In this document: in pieces, positions 6,455-14,967 of the stretch
Layout of the letters: the number at the start of each line of letters is the position of its first letter
Position numbering within the stretch: position 1 is the first letter of the stretch
Origin: Paludibacteraceae bacterium
Lineage (GTDB): Bacteria; Bacteroidota; Bacteroidia; Bacteroidales; Paludibacteraceae
NCBI GenBank assembly: GCA_024399955.1
Contig: JAKSNH010000001.1
Coordinates: 62,001-126,000, forward strand
Reading direction: 5' to 3'
DNA length: 64,000 bases
Made by a program: the position numbers and the translations under genes
Notes under the pieces: model-generated
The model's database searches: none
What the model saw: only the letters and a program-made list of their open reading frames with translations
Told to the model about the DNA's origin: nothing

Positions 6455-7171
6455 ATGGCAGTACAGGATATGCAATACAATCCCTTCACGGGGAAGTTGG
6501 ATTTCACCGGCGGTTCGGGTGGCGCATCTGCGGATTCCATGACCGAAACGGAGATAAATACCTTATGCCCACTTGATGAGGATGATATGGAACTTCCGGA
6601 CGGGACACAAGTCTCGTTTGTGCGGCATATTCCTATGACTGCGGACGAAATAGAACAACTGACGCCGTTTAATATGCCCTATGTGCCACCAACCGACAGA
6701 GAGACCAAGGTGGAGGATATCCAGTTGGCCGATGGTGTCTATTTTGAGGATACCAAGGAAATCAAATGGTATGCAGGAAACGGGGCTATTCGCATAACGC
6801 AACGAAAAGGATATGGTTCTACCGCTGTGAACGAGGATTATATAGATGCACCACGAGCATATAAGGGACATATTTTGTTCTTTGAGACTCTAACGCCGGG
6901 CATTTATATACAAACTGTCAAGATTAAGTATAGCGGACAGTACAAAGGTAGCGGCATGGTAGCCGGTATAGATACCGATACAAGCCGCAATGTAGTCCAA
7001 AACACTGACCTCGTAGATACCGAATGGGCTACTGTCAGCAGTGGCGAACATGTTGTTCAAGCCAACAACGAGCAAGGTCTGACACTGCTATATATACAAA
7101 ACAGCAGCACGGAAGAAACGGTGCAATTACGCATTACTAACATTGAAATAATCTATCAAACAACAACCTGA
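6455..7171 (+). CDS. fibre or spike-associated protein
   Basis: 238 residues. The N-terminus MAVQDMQYNPFTGKLDFTGG and a Gly/Ser linker is a common opening of Bacteroidetes phage fibre proteins. The middle and C-terminus are beta-rich with jelly-roll-like spacing (GHILFFETLTPGIYIQTVKI, LLYIQNSSTEETVQLRI). Starts 3 bp after the preceding stop and ends 1 bp before the collagen-like gene. Probably a host-recognition component; the binding partner is unknown. Confidence 0.55.
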   Translation: MAVQDMQYNPFTGKLDFTGGSGGASADSMTETEINTLCPLDEDDMELPDGTQVSFVRHIPMTADEIEQLTPFNMPYVPPTDRETKVEDIQLADGVYFEDTKEIKWYAGNGAIRITQRKGYGSTAVNEDYIDAPRAYKGHILFFETLTPGIYIQTVKIKYSGQYKGSGMVAGIDTDTSRNVVQNTDLVDTEWATVSSGEHVVQANNEQGLTLLYIQNSSTEETVQLRITNIEIIYQTTT

Positions 7172-7172
7172 T

Positions 7173-7883
7173 ATGAGCGATATTCATCAAATAGACAATA
7201 CCAACTTAGGCATACTATGGCAGCGCATCCGTACTTTTGTGATGGCGTTGCTCACTTGCAAAGCAGATCGTTCTACAACGCTCTCCGGATATGGTATAAC
7301 GGATGCCTATACCAAGAGCGATGTGGATGATATCATCGAGCAAATCGAACTTACTCCCGGTCCGCAAGGCGAACAGGGCGAGCAGGGCGAACAAGGAGAG
7401 CAAGGGGAGAAAGGTGACAAAGGCGACAAAGGCGACAAAGGCGATAGAGGAAATACAGGTGCAACGGGTATCGGTATCGGTCTCAAAGGGGAATTGGATG
7501 TAGAATTTGAGATAGAGCGCCTAGAAGGTAGTAATATCAATTTTATTAGTAACATATCTCATGTTGATGACATCAAAGAACCTGGCTTATTTGTACTGCA
7601 TAACCACACAGGCGGTGCAGATTCTATTCTGAGTGTGGAATGCATAAGCGATGACTATATCATCCAATATGTAATGGTTGGTGGCTTTGTCGGAAAGAAC
7701 ACCAACAAATTTATCTCACGCGATTATACTAATGGAGAATGGACAGAATGGGATAGATACAACATATGGTCAGACAAACAAGATGCGTTGAACATTGGTA
7801 AAGAATTTTCGATCAAAATTGGAGATGCTTTTCTTCAAATGACACAAGAAAAATTGTTTAAACTTAAAGAATTTCTAGGATGA
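7173..7883 (+). CDS. collagen-like fibre protein with C-terminal head
   Basis: 236 residues. An N-terminal attachment region (1-50) contains TLSGYGITDAYT, the phage tail-fibre repeat motif. It is followed by about 12 GEQ/GEK/GDK triplets (near 66-98) predicted to form a trimeric collagen helix. The C-terminal ~110 residues contain a pattern with ...FISRDYTNGEWTEWDRY resembling pyocin-knob/fibre-head domains. A trimeric receptor-binding spike is the likely role. The repeat codons are GGCGAACAGGGC-like, so length variation by slippage is possible. Confidence 0.7.
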   Translation: MSDIHQIDNTNLGILWQRIRTFVMALLTCKADRSTTLSGYGITDAYTKSDVDDIIEQIELTPGPQGEQGEQGEQGEQGEKGDKGDKGDKGDRGNTGATGIGIGLKGELDVEFEIERLEGSNINFISNISHVDDIKEPGLFVLHNHTGGADSILSVECISDDYIIQYVMVGGFVGKNTNKFISRDYTNGEWTEWDRYNIWSDKQDALNIGKEFSIKIGDAFLQMTQEKLFKLKEFLG

Positions 7884-8155
7884 TAGACCAACTAATTGCC
7901 TTAGGCGGATGGATAGTGAGTGTTATCACCACTATCGTAACTTTCATGGTGGCGAGACATAAGCGCCATGACAATGACATCGTAATCATGCAAGAGCGCA
8001 TCGTGGATCTGTTGGCTAAGAACGACCGATTCATTGACGAGATTGTGGAGTTACGCAAAGAGAACGCTACTCTCAAAGCTAACCTTGCACAGATGCAGGA
8101 AGAGTTGAACATGCTGCGTCGTCGCGTTCAGCAACACAAAAATGTGAAGAAATGA
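7880..8155 (+). CDS. holin- or inner-spanin-like membrane protein with coiled coil
   Basis: 91 residues: a membrane helix at 5-25 (LIALGGWIVSVITTIVTFMVA), then RHKRHDND and a long heptad-patterned helix (IVDLLAKNDRFIDEIVELRKENATLKANL). It overlaps the fibre stop by 4 bp (ATGA) and precedes the spanin and the muralytic protein, so it belongs to a lysis cassette. It could be a holin or an Rz-like component. Confidence 0.5.
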   Translation: MIDQLIALGGWIVSVITTIVTFMVARHKRHDNDIVIMQERIVDLLAKNDRFIDEIVELRKENATLKANLAQMQEELNMLRRRVQQHKNVKK

Positions 8156-8184
8156 GTGCTTCCGAGCACACCGAAAAAAACATT

Positions 8185-8706
8185 ATGAGAACAAGAATTT
8201 TGATAATCGTTTGTTGGTTGGCAGTGGTTTGCGTGGGGTGTTCCCCTCAAAAGCGACTGGCATTGCTGCTGACTACGCACCCTGAGTTGAGACGCGACAG
8301 CAGTTGGGTGGTCCGTAAGGATATCGTGCTGCCTGCCGATTCAGCAAGTATTGATTTCACCATAACCGAACTACGTGGCTTGGCATCCGAGCCCGGTTCA
8401 CCGGAACAGAGCCGCCCACGCCCCAATGACCTGACGGTCGCAACTGGGTCGGGTGCTACTGCCACTATCTCGGCTACGGACAAAGCAGATAGTTATCGGT
8501 TACAAGTCAAAACCCCAACGGACACCATCTTGTTGCGCGACACGATAACGGTGCCCGCCTACACCACACGCGTGGAGTATAAGGACAAAATCGTACACCA
8601 AATGAACAATGCCCAATCGTTTTTCTTTTGGTTAGGTATCATAGCGGTGGCTTTGGTGGTCATTGTCATCGTGCTTCGCATCGTGGTGAAGTTCGTAAAA
8701 GCATAA
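8185..8706 (+). CDS. probable unimolecular spanin (lipoprotein with C-terminal membrane helix)
   Basis: 173 residues from the ATG at 8185; an in-frame ATG at 8152 overlapping the previous stop would add 11 polar residues before the signal. MRTRILIIVCWLAVVCVGC gives a lipobox, and the C-terminus has a membrane helix (WLGIIAVALVVIVIVLRIVV). The periplasmic part contains the RLALLLTTHPEL-like segment and DTILLRDTITVPAYTT seen in Bacteroidetes phage spanin-type proteins. An outer-membrane lipid anchor plus an inner-membrane helix is the u-spanin architecture (T1 gp11 type), used to fuse membranes at lysis. Confidence 0.6.
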   Translation: MRTRILIIVCWLAVVCVGCSPQKRLALLLTTHPELRRDSSWVVRKDIVLPADSASIDFTITELRGLASEPGSPEQSRPRPNDLTVATGSGATATISATDKADSYRLQVKTPTDTILLRDTITVPAYTTRVEYKDKIVHQMNNAQSFFFWLGIIAVALVVIVIVLRIVVKFVKA

Positions 8707-8708
8707 AT

Positions 8709-9302
8709 ATGAAACTCACAAAACAACAAATAGCAATAGGCATAGCAGCACTGGTGATGGTGGGTATCATTGCCGGTATAATCATTTATATCGTTACGCG
8801 CGAGATACGCGAGACATTGACGCACACCAACATCAGCAATGCCCCTGCCGCAAAAGGAGATAACATGAAAATCGAACACTCAAACCAATATAATCAATCC
8901 GTGCGCGGGTATCGGAACAATAATCCGTTGAACTTGCGTATATCTTCCAACAACTGGAAAGGTAAAGTGCCTGTGTCGGAGAACACCGATGGCGCTTTTG
9001 AGCAGTTTGCTACGATGGCATACGGTTTCCGTGCTGCGCTGAAGAACCTGCAATCGTATATTAACAAATATAACTGCAACACGATACAAGCCATTGTGAA
9101 CAAGTGGGCGCCTGCATCGGACGGGAACAACCCCACATCATACGCTTCGCGTGTGGCTACCACCACCGGCTATGCCGTAACGCAAACAGTTGCTGCCAAC
9201 GACAAAGAGAAACTATGCAAGATAGCGTATGCCATGGCTATTGTAGAGAACGGCTCAGCCCCGCAAATGGCAGATGTGTATGCAGGCTGGAATATGATAT
9301 GA
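8709..9302 (+). CDS. membrane-anchored muralytic-type virion protein (P5-like)
   Basis: 197 residues: a basic N-terminus, a membrane helix at about 9-32, a linker, then a globular domain beginning YRNNNPLNLRISSNNWKGK with FEQFATMAYGFRAALKNLQSYI. NNPxNLR...WxG...F..F....G.RA is the core of a phage family usually annotated as structural protein P5 or a lysozyme-like domain. The N-terminal helix would tether it in a membrane like a signal-anchor endolysin. Catalytic residues cannot be assigned confidently. Confidence 0.6.
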   Translation: MKLTKQQIAIGIAALVMVGIIAGIIIYIVTREIRETLTHTNISNAPAAKGDNMKIEHSNQYNQSVRGYRNNNPLNLRISSNNWKGKVPVSENTDGAFEQFATMAYGFRAALKNLQSYINKYNCNTIQAIVNKWAPASDGNNPTSYASRVATTTGYAVTQTVAANDKEKLCKIAYAMAIVENGSAPQMADVYAGWNMI

Positions 9303-10393
9303 TGAAAGAGCAACCACTGACTATAATAGCACCTTACGAGTACGGAAAAGAGAACTCGCGTGCCATAGCGCACGGTATCAAGATGGGGGACGAGACGGCT
9401 ATCACAGAGGCCGCCCGTCTGTTAAGCACATGTATCCATGAACCGACTGTCTTGGTGCCGATACCTAACTCATCGGGCAATGCCGTTACAACTTTGATGT
9501 TGGCGAAAAAGATTGCCTCCTTCAAGAGCAATGTGATAGTGGCCGATGTGCTGTATGGTGATGCGCGTCAAAAAGCATACGACATCAAACGCTCTGGGAA
9601 GCGGGTCGATAGACAGGACTATAACCTGCGTATCAAAGACAGAGTGCAGACCCGTAAGTCCATGTTGTTGGATAACTGCGTTGATACAGGGCGCACCGCT
9701 TTTGAAGCGGCTAAGGTAACGGGAATCCGTACCGTTCTCACCTACGCGGTTACGACCAAGAGGAAAGTAGGTCCGTATAAGTGGATACACTCATCTTCTG
9801 AAGCTGCGTATTTCAAAGTGGGATACAAAGTGGTTTGGCTATCCAAGGGTGATTACTATAGCCCGCTATGTGGGGACTTATTACCGCTGCGCCGATGGCT
9901 ACGCGCAAAGGACATAGAGCCGTTTGATAAAGAAGCCGTATCGGTAAAGAACCGATTTGTGCCGTATTTTCTCAGACACTTTCATATCCATGTGGGTGGA
10001 CCGCGTAGGTGGTTCAAGAACGAGACATCGATTGCCTATCGACCGGGCTTCCATCTGTATGACAAGCCCCAATGCTTACAGTTCAACACTGTATCAAAGG
10101 GCAGGCGCTTGAAACGCCTGGCTCCCGGACTATATTGGGCGGAAGTCCTCTACTGCAATGAGAATAGTTATCAGGAACAATGCAACAGCCGCCTCTACCA
10201 TACGGCGGACGGACGATGCCGCGATAGCGTTAATCACTATATGGCAGGACTGAATAAGTTGCCGACGGAAGGTTACTATACCTACAAAGAGAGCAATTCG
10301 GCAGATGCCAATACGTGTATTTGCACCGACCGTATCTATATCCTCCGTATCTTGAATAAACAAGATATAGAGAATATCCTTAACAATAAATAG
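9302..10393 (+). CDS. phosphoribosyltransferase-domain protein with unknown C-terminal domain
   Basis: 363 residues; the start ATG at 9302 overlaps the preceding TGA (an ATG at 9299 is equally possible). The first ~150 residues look like a type I phosphoribosyltransferase: VLVPIPNSSGNA, a core strand (SNVIVADVLY) and the PRPP loop MLLDNCVDTGRTAFEA. The remaining ~210 residues (FHLYDKPQCLQ, LAPGLYWAEVLYCNENSY) are not recognised. ComF-like domains act in nucleotide salvage or DNA uptake. With the DUF4326 and exonuclease-like genes it may form a nucleotide- or nucleic-acid-processing set. Confidence 0.6.
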   Translation: MKEQPLTIIAPYEYGKENSRAIAHGIKMGDETAITEAARLLSTCIHEPTVLVPIPNSSGNAVTTLMLAKKIASFKSNVIVADVLYGDARQKAYDIKRSGKRVDRQDYNLRIKDRVQTRKSMLLDNCVDTGRTAFEAAKVTGIRTVLTYAVTTKRKVGPYKWIHSSSEAAYFKVGYKVVWLSKGDYYSPLCGDLLPLRRWLRAKDIEPFDKEAVSVKNRFVPYFLRHFHIHVGGPRRWFKNETSIAYRPGFHLYDKPQCLQFNTVSKGRRLKRLAPGLYWAEVLYCNENSYQEQCNSRLYHTADGRCRDSVNHYMAGLNKLPTEGYYTYKESNSADANTCICTDRIYILRILNKQDIENILNNK

Positions 10394-10398
10394 TCACT

Positions 10399-11367
10399 AT
10401 GATCTATATTGGCAATCTACATAAGGGGCAAGAGCATACGCTACGCAGGGGTGTAGTGGTACGATGTGATAGAGGTCATTCGGTGCTGAGCAATCCATTC
10501 AAAGTAACGAGTGAGGACAAACGCGACTGGTCGTGCGACCAATATCAAAAATACTTTGATAAAAAGGTAAGGGAGAAAAAGGATAGCGCGTTCATGAACG
10601 AACTACGGCGTATCTATCACTTGGCACTGAAGCAGGATATCGTGTTGGCTTGTTGGTGCTATCCTAAGCGCTGCCATACGCAAACCATCAAAACTTTCTT
10701 GGAGAGTTACCTCAAACAAAACAACCAATACAAGCAGCGCAGAGGTGCAAATAAGTATCGCGCACCCAAGCCACAGAACGGTTTGGATGATGAAGAAAAG
10801 AAACGCTTGGAGTGGCTAGAGAAGAAAGGTTGTGATGTAAATAAGCGCAAAGGGATTGCTTGGAAATTTATTCAGGAGTGGCATCATATAGTCGGTGCCG
10901 GTGAGATGACACCACGGCAATTCGTGGAAGCACAATACAAATACTGCTTGAATAACTACTCTAAAAGGTTTGCGGACAAATTTGCATACAAAGCCGTTTG
11001 TGTGTTAGACCAAGTAAGGGTTATTGATAAGCGGTTCTCTCGGTGGTTTGAGAGTGACGGAACGATTGCTTTGTCGGGATTTCATAACCCCAAAGATGCA
11101 GGTATGCGGTATCAGGCGTATGTGATTATCCATTGGAAAGACGAGAAAGTCAAACCTGTCAAGATTACTCCTGACGGAAAGGTTCTCCAAGCGCAAGCCG
11201 ATGAACTCTTGCCGGACGAGTTAAAAGCAAGCAATATGCACCTCTACCGTGAAAGTCGTGAAGACCATACATGGTTAGAAGGCATACAGGAAGAGCGTGC
11301 CCAGAGAGAGGAAGAAGCAGAGAAAGAACGATTGTTGAAACAATTAAAAGACAAATACAAGAAATAA
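10399..11367 (+). CDS. DUF4326-domain protein
   Basis: 322 residues. The N-terminal ~100 residues carry the DUF4326 pattern: a strand ending VVVRCDRGHSVLSNPF and the Cys/His cluster LACWCYPKRCHTQTI. The C-terminal part is basic and helical and ends in a Glu/Lys-rich coiled coil (EERAQREEEAEKERLLKQL). DUF4326 is frequent in phages; its reaction is not established, though the Cys-His cluster suggests metal or nucleotide binding. It is spaced 5 bp after the phosphoribosyltransferase gene and 1 bp before the next gene. Confidence 0.65.
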   Translation: MIYIGNLHKGQEHTLRRGVVVRCDRGHSVLSNPFKVTSEDKRDWSCDQYQKYFDKKVREKKDSAFMNELRRIYHLALKQDIVLACWCYPKRCHTQTIKTFLESYLKQNNQYKQRRGANKYRAPKPQNGLDDEEKKRLEWLEKKGCDVNKRKGIAWKFIQEWHHIVGAGEMTPRQFVEAQYKYCLNNYSKRFADKFAYKAVCVLDQVRVIDKRFSRWFESDGTIALSGFHNPKDAGMRYQAYVIIHWKDEKVKPVKITPDGKVLQAQADELLPDELKASNMHLYRESREDHTWLEGIQEERAQREEEAEKERLLKQLKDKYKK

Positions 11368-11368
11368 G

Positions 11369-12109
11369 ATGGGACTATATCATTGGTTATTCGGATCAAG
11401 CACAACACCTACCAAGAAACAGGGTAAGGTAGTTAAGCGTGGCAGAGGTCGGCCACGCACCACTCCGATGATGTCATGTGAGCGCAGGGCAAATGCTGAA
11501 GGTACGCGCCATGTAGCGCCGTCTATCAATAAGCCGGCAAATGCGAAAAGCATATACATAGATGGAGAGTGGAACTCCCTCACAAAGCCACAGAAGTTCT
11601 ACCTATTGGGGTACTGCTTTGATGAGCAACATGCGGGATGGCTATATGATGAAAACGACTACACCTATATGGGCAAGATCTTATATCGGTTGCCGTATCG
11701 AGGCAAGAACATGCTGACACGCAAGTATGTGTTGGAGTTATTCCAAGGTGTGGACAATATCTATTTCTACGGGCCGGACATCGGTATGTTGGAAAAGTGC
11801 TTTGGTGTAAGTCTGAGAGACAGATACAACTGCATCAACTTATTAGCTGCGACCAAGCAACTTGAACCCGGTGCCCAATCGCACAAGTTAGTTGAGTACG
11901 AACATCAGGCAGGCATATACCGCGAGACGGAAGGGTACAAGCATAATTCAATATTCAATGTGCATCGCGATTGGTACACCGACCCAAGACATCGAGCGAG
12001 AGTATTATTATACAACAAAGAAGATGTTATCAATCTCCTCAAAGTGAAACGATTTATATACAAAAAGTACAAAGTGACCAAAAAACAGGAGCAAAACTGG
12101 AAACTGTAA
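11369..12109 (+). CDS. DEDD-type 3'-5' exonuclease-like protein
   Basis: 246 residues. A basic N-terminus contains an AT-hook-like KRGRGRPRTTP. The core has the ordered motifs of RNase H-fold exonucleases: YIDGEW (D-x-E, Exo I), FYGPDIGMLEKCFG (Exo II D), and YNKEDVINLL (Exo III Y-x-x-x-D). This is the YprB/PolB-exonuclease-like arrangement with no polymerase domain. Expected activity is 3'-5' degradation or proofreading on DNA or RNA. Family membership is from motif order only. Confidence 0.6.
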   Translation: MGLYHWLFGSSTTPTKKQGKVVKRGRGRPRTTPMMSCERRANAEGTRHVAPSINKPANAKSIYIDGEWNSLTKPQKFYLLGYCFDEQHAGWLYDENDYTYMGKILYRLPYRGKNMLTRKYVLELFQGVDNIYFYGPDIGMLEKCFGVSLRDRYNCINLLAATKQLEPGAQSHKLVEYEHQAGIYRETEGYKHNSIFNVHRDWYTDPRHRARVLLYNKEDVINLLKVKRFIYKKYKVTKKQEQNWKL

Positions 12110-12160
12110 GCAGTTAAAAGCCCAATTAACCCAATTTATTAACAATTAAAAGTAAAGCCT

Positions 12161-12757
12161 ATGAAAGTCATTAAAGGTTTAGACCTCGCATTAGCGAGCA
12201 AAGGAAAAAGCACCCCGTTGGCTAATTTCCGCGTAAACACCAAAGACCCGAACATCAAGCAATGTCAGTCTTGGAACGACTATGTAATGTACCAAATCAA
12301 AGGTACGAGTAAGAACGGCAATCCGTATGCTACCTACGAGATTGTGAAAGTGATGCGTAAGAAGCATGGCGATGAGTTGTATGTGTATGTGGTAGATCGT
12401 CTCTATCGTAGCAGCGATGTGGTATCTGCCTGCAAGTACATGAACAAACTCCGTCGGCGTGTTCTTCCTTCGGAAACGCAGAAGGACATTGTGCGTGCGC
12501 ACAAAGACCAGTATGTTACCCGTTGGAAGACTTTCCCCAGTGGTAAGAAATTCGGATACGTAGCCCTCAAATACCCTGCGGCAGTGCAGCGTGTAGCTGA
12601 TGCACGTAAGGGTAATGGCGGAAAACGCTCCTATCAAAACGGCAACCGCCGGAGCAATGGTGGTGGCTATCAGAACAATGGTTATCGCAAAGGTGGTTAC
12701 AGAAAAGGTGGCTACCGAAAGGGCAATACCCAACAAGGCGGTAAAGATCCGTTCTAG
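12161..12757 (+). CDS. basic nucleic-acid-binding protein with Gly-rich tail ending DPF
   Basis: 198 residues. The N-terminal ~145 residues are mixed alpha/beta and basic. The tail is Gly/Arg/Asn/Tyr-rich with a repeated YRKGG unit and ends GGKDPF. Gly-rich tails closing in a hydrophobic tip are typical of single-stranded DNA-binding proteins, although the usual acidic DDDIPF is weak here. It is preceded by a 51-bp A-rich leader and followed by a strong terminator, so it may be highly expressed. Confidence 0.5.
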   Translation: MKVIKGLDLALASKGKSTPLANFRVNTKDPNIKQCQSWNDYVMYQIKGTSKNGNPYATYEIVKVMRKKHGDELYVYVVDRLYRSSDVVSACKYMNKLRRRVLPSETQKDIVRAHKDQYVTRWKTFPSGKKFGYVALKYPAAVQRVADARKGNGGKRSYQNGNRRSNGGGYQNNGYRKGGYRKGGYRKGNTQQGGKDPF

Positions 12758-12778
12758 GCACTGGAACGAGGTTGATGA

Positions 12779-12807
12779 GAGCAGTCAGAAATGGCTGCTC
12801 TTTTTTT
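12779..12807 (+). terminator. intrinsic terminator after the DPF-tail gene
   Basis: GAGCAG (12779-12784) pairs with CTGCTC (12795-12800), followed by seven T. It closes the left half of the operon 22 bp after the stop at 12757. Confidence 0.8.
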
Positions 12808-12909
12808 GTCGATGACCTGAGAGGTTATTTGTTTTTCATTTTTGAGATAGAAGGCGCTCCCACGATGTGCTGAGCGCGACTTGGAAGGGGGAGAGGGTCT
12901 GTATGCCAA

Positions 12910-13061
12910 TTTATACTGCAAAATTACCCCAAGTTCCCGATACACCAAACGACTCTGAAAAATCTCCACACCATGATAAGGAAGATTGGCGGTTACGGGT
13001 AGTATTTTTCAGGGCTGCCTTTGGTTTTGTATCTCCTACTTGGGGTGTAAAGCAGTATAAA
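12910..13061. repeat. 152-bp imperfect palindrome, candidate origin or MITE
   Basis: The end TTTATACTGC (12910-12919) is the inverse complement of GCAGTATAAA (13052-13061). Moving inward, ACCCCAAGT/ACTTGGGGT, GATACA/TGTATC, ACCAAA/TTTGGT and CTGAAAAAT/ATTTTTCAG also pair, with short bulges, giving arms of about 62 bp. It occupies the only large gap of the rightward operon (12758-13155). A weak open frame inside it is a by-product of the palindrome. Confidence 0.65.
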
Positions 13062-13155
13062 TCGGACGCCCAGACCCTAGAAAAGAATGGAGTTGTCAGA
13101 AAGAAAAAATAATTTACATAAAAGTTGCGCACGACACGGATTAGTGTATGAGAAA

Positions 13156-13287
13156 ATGAAAACGAGTCAAAACAATTGTGTCAATCAAATCAGACGTTTC
13201 CTTGAACGAGAAACCGAGCAAATTATGCAGGAAGTGTATCGGCGCGAACTGCAAGAAATGGCATATATCGCTGAATATGGCTATTAA
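13156..13287 (+). CDS. 43-aa helical protein
   Basis: ATG at 13156 is preferred; an in-frame ATG at 13087 would place the start next to the palindrome arm. The sequence (NQIRRFLERETEQIMQEV onward) is a charged amphipathic helix ending in Tyr and Gly. It is the first gene after the palindrome. No family recognised. Confidence 0.45.
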   Translation: MKTSQNNCVNQIRRFLERETEQIMQEVYRRELQEMAYIAEYGY

Positions 13288-13326
13288 GCAAATAACAATA
13301 TGTTTAACCCTCAAAATTTAATCATT

Positions 13327-13692
13327 ATGACAGAAGAAAAGAAAGTAACGGAGAACATGACTCAGTTCTATGCAACTCTCCCGGTATGGAACATCACCGA
13401 GCTGTGCGGCTATGAGCCCAAAACAACTTTTTGGATGGACTTCAGCATTGCAGACCGGTTTGGTCTTGATGCCATTCAAGACACATACAATCGTGCCTTT
13501 GCAGGTTGGAAAACAAATGCGGTTTATCTAACCGAGATGGTTATGGTGCTCAATCACAAAATGTGGTCGTTCTACCAAAAAGATAATGACAAGTATGAGC
13601 TTTATCTCAAACTCTACGAACAGGCAGACCAATATGCCATACACAACCTGAAAGGTGCTGACTTGAACTATTTCTATCAGACAACAGACTAA
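13327..13692 (+). CDS. 121-aa soluble protein, unknown
   Basis: Start ATG 13327 (MTEEKKVTENMTQFYATL); an in-frame ATG at 13300 adds nine residues. Aromatic and acidic (WMDFSIADRFGLDAIQDTYNRAF, NHKMWSFYQKDNDKYELY). No motif. Members of this type lie next to PcfJ/PcfK-like genes in Bacteroidetes elements, where they are listed as hypothetical. Confidence 0.6.
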   Translation: MTEEKKVTENMTQFYATLPVWNITELCGYEPKTTFWMDFSIADRFGLDAIQDTYNRAFAGWKTNAVYLTEMVMVLNHKMWSFYQKDNDKYELYLKLYEQADQYAIHNLKGADLNYFYQTTD

Positions 13693-13736
13693 ATATCAAA
13701 AAAATCAATCATCAACCTCTAAAAAGAAAGAAAACA

Positions 13737-14966
13737 ATGAAAACTTTAGTAATTCACGAAGACTTGAAAAAGCGTCTAAGAATGGCTGCCGCCAATGGCA
13801 GCGTAGTAGCACAGGATGTGTTAAAAGTAGCCAAAAAAGGCAAGAAAACAGAAGCTAATGCCAATTACTTTACTTCGGTACGCAAACGTACCGGAAGTGA
13901 TGACGGTGTGGGTGTATATAGCATAAAGATAACTTGTTGTAACAAGGACATTGAGAATCCTAACTTCCCGGACTTGGGAAGAGAGGACGCTCAATGGTTG
14001 AAGCATAACCGTTGCGAAATCTCAGCAGTAAATTTCGCAGAGCAATTTGGTTTGACAGGTTATAGCAGTGATGATATTACCTACTTTGTAAGTGCTATCG
14101 GTTGCACCAGCAAGATACACTTGGAACTCATCAGCAGTGAGCAGGATATGGAGAAAGCGTATAATATGGAGAACTATCCCAATATACGCCAATGCTCCGA
14201 GTTGAGCAGTACGCTGCATCATAGTTGTATGCGTTACGAAGAAACAGCCAAAAGAGCTGCCAACTTCTACCACAATTTTGCAGGAGCCAAAATGTTAATT
14301 GCCAAAGGTGATGACGGTCTTATCTATGGCAGATGTATCATTTGGAAAAACATCGAAAGCACCGATTACACACGAATGTTTTCACTCATCGAGCGTGTCT
14401 ATTGCTGCTACGATTTCATCTACACGATGATGATGGAATGGGCAGAACAGAATGTCGATTTGCGCAAGCGCGAGAACAGTTACACCTGTACACAAGATTT
14501 TGTAACATTAAAGGACATCTACATTGAAGAAGATAACAACACCATTGCAAAAGGTGCACAGCTATGCCTTTACTTACGTATCAATGTACCTCAATTGAAA
14601 TGGCACAAAGCCGGTGTACCATATCTGGATACATTCCATATGATATGTTACCATGAGGGTAAGTTATATCTTGCTAATTATGAAGTAAGCAGAAGCAGTT
14701 ATTTTGCTGAATGCCGCAGTACAAACGGATATGCGGAACGTATCAATTATATTTGCCCTGTGTGCGGAAAGGTACATGGGTCACGTGGGCTTTGCGGTAC
14801 TTGCGAAGATAAATACTTTGTGACAAACGATTTCGGAGCATTCTATACAAACAAGAAAGGTTTTATCATTTTCAATGGAAGATCCATTCTGCGTGAGATG
14901 TTACACAAAGGCAAACCAAACAAACACTTTCAAACAATGTTGAATACCAATAAACTTTTTGAATAA
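13737..14966 (+). CDS. 409-aa protein with HHSC motif and C-terminal zinc ribbon
   Basis: A basic N-terminus, then a central region with STLHHSCMRYEE followed by AKMLIAKGDDGLIYGRCIIW. Near the C-terminus CPVCGKVHGSRGLCGTC is a probable zinc ribbon with four Cys. The block (L/M)HH(x)C, then a hydrophobic strand, an acidic turn and a second strand parallels the MHHC...LILSC...LATIEI of the PcfJ-like protein at 16435, so the two may share a fold. Function unknown; nucleic-acid contact through the ribbon is likely. Confidence 0.55.
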   Translation: MKTLVIHEDLKKRLRMAAANGSVVAQDVLKVAKKGKKTEANANYFTSVRKRTGSDDGVGVYSIKITCCNKDIENPNFPDLGREDAQWLKHNRCEISAVNFAEQFGLTGYSSDDITYFVSAIGCTSKIHLELISSEQDMEKAYNMENYPNIRQCSELSSTLHHSCMRYEETAKRAANFYHNFAGAKMLIAKGDDGLIYGRCIIWKNIESTDYTRMFSLIERVYCCYDFIYTMMMEWAEQNVDLRKRENSYTCTQDFVTLKDIYIEEDNNTIAKGAQLCLYLRINVPQLKWHKAGVPYLDTFHMICYHEGKLYLANYEVSRSSYFAECRSTNGYAERINYICPVCGKVHGSRGLCGTCEDKYFVTNDFGAFYTNKKGFIIFNGRSILREMLHKGKPNKHFQTMLNTNKLFE

Positions 14967-14967
14967 T

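Noticed and set aside
12903..13112. 69-aa frame inside the palindrome region
   Set aside because: It coincides with the inverted-repeat arms, which keep frames open by chance, and shows no motif or leader.
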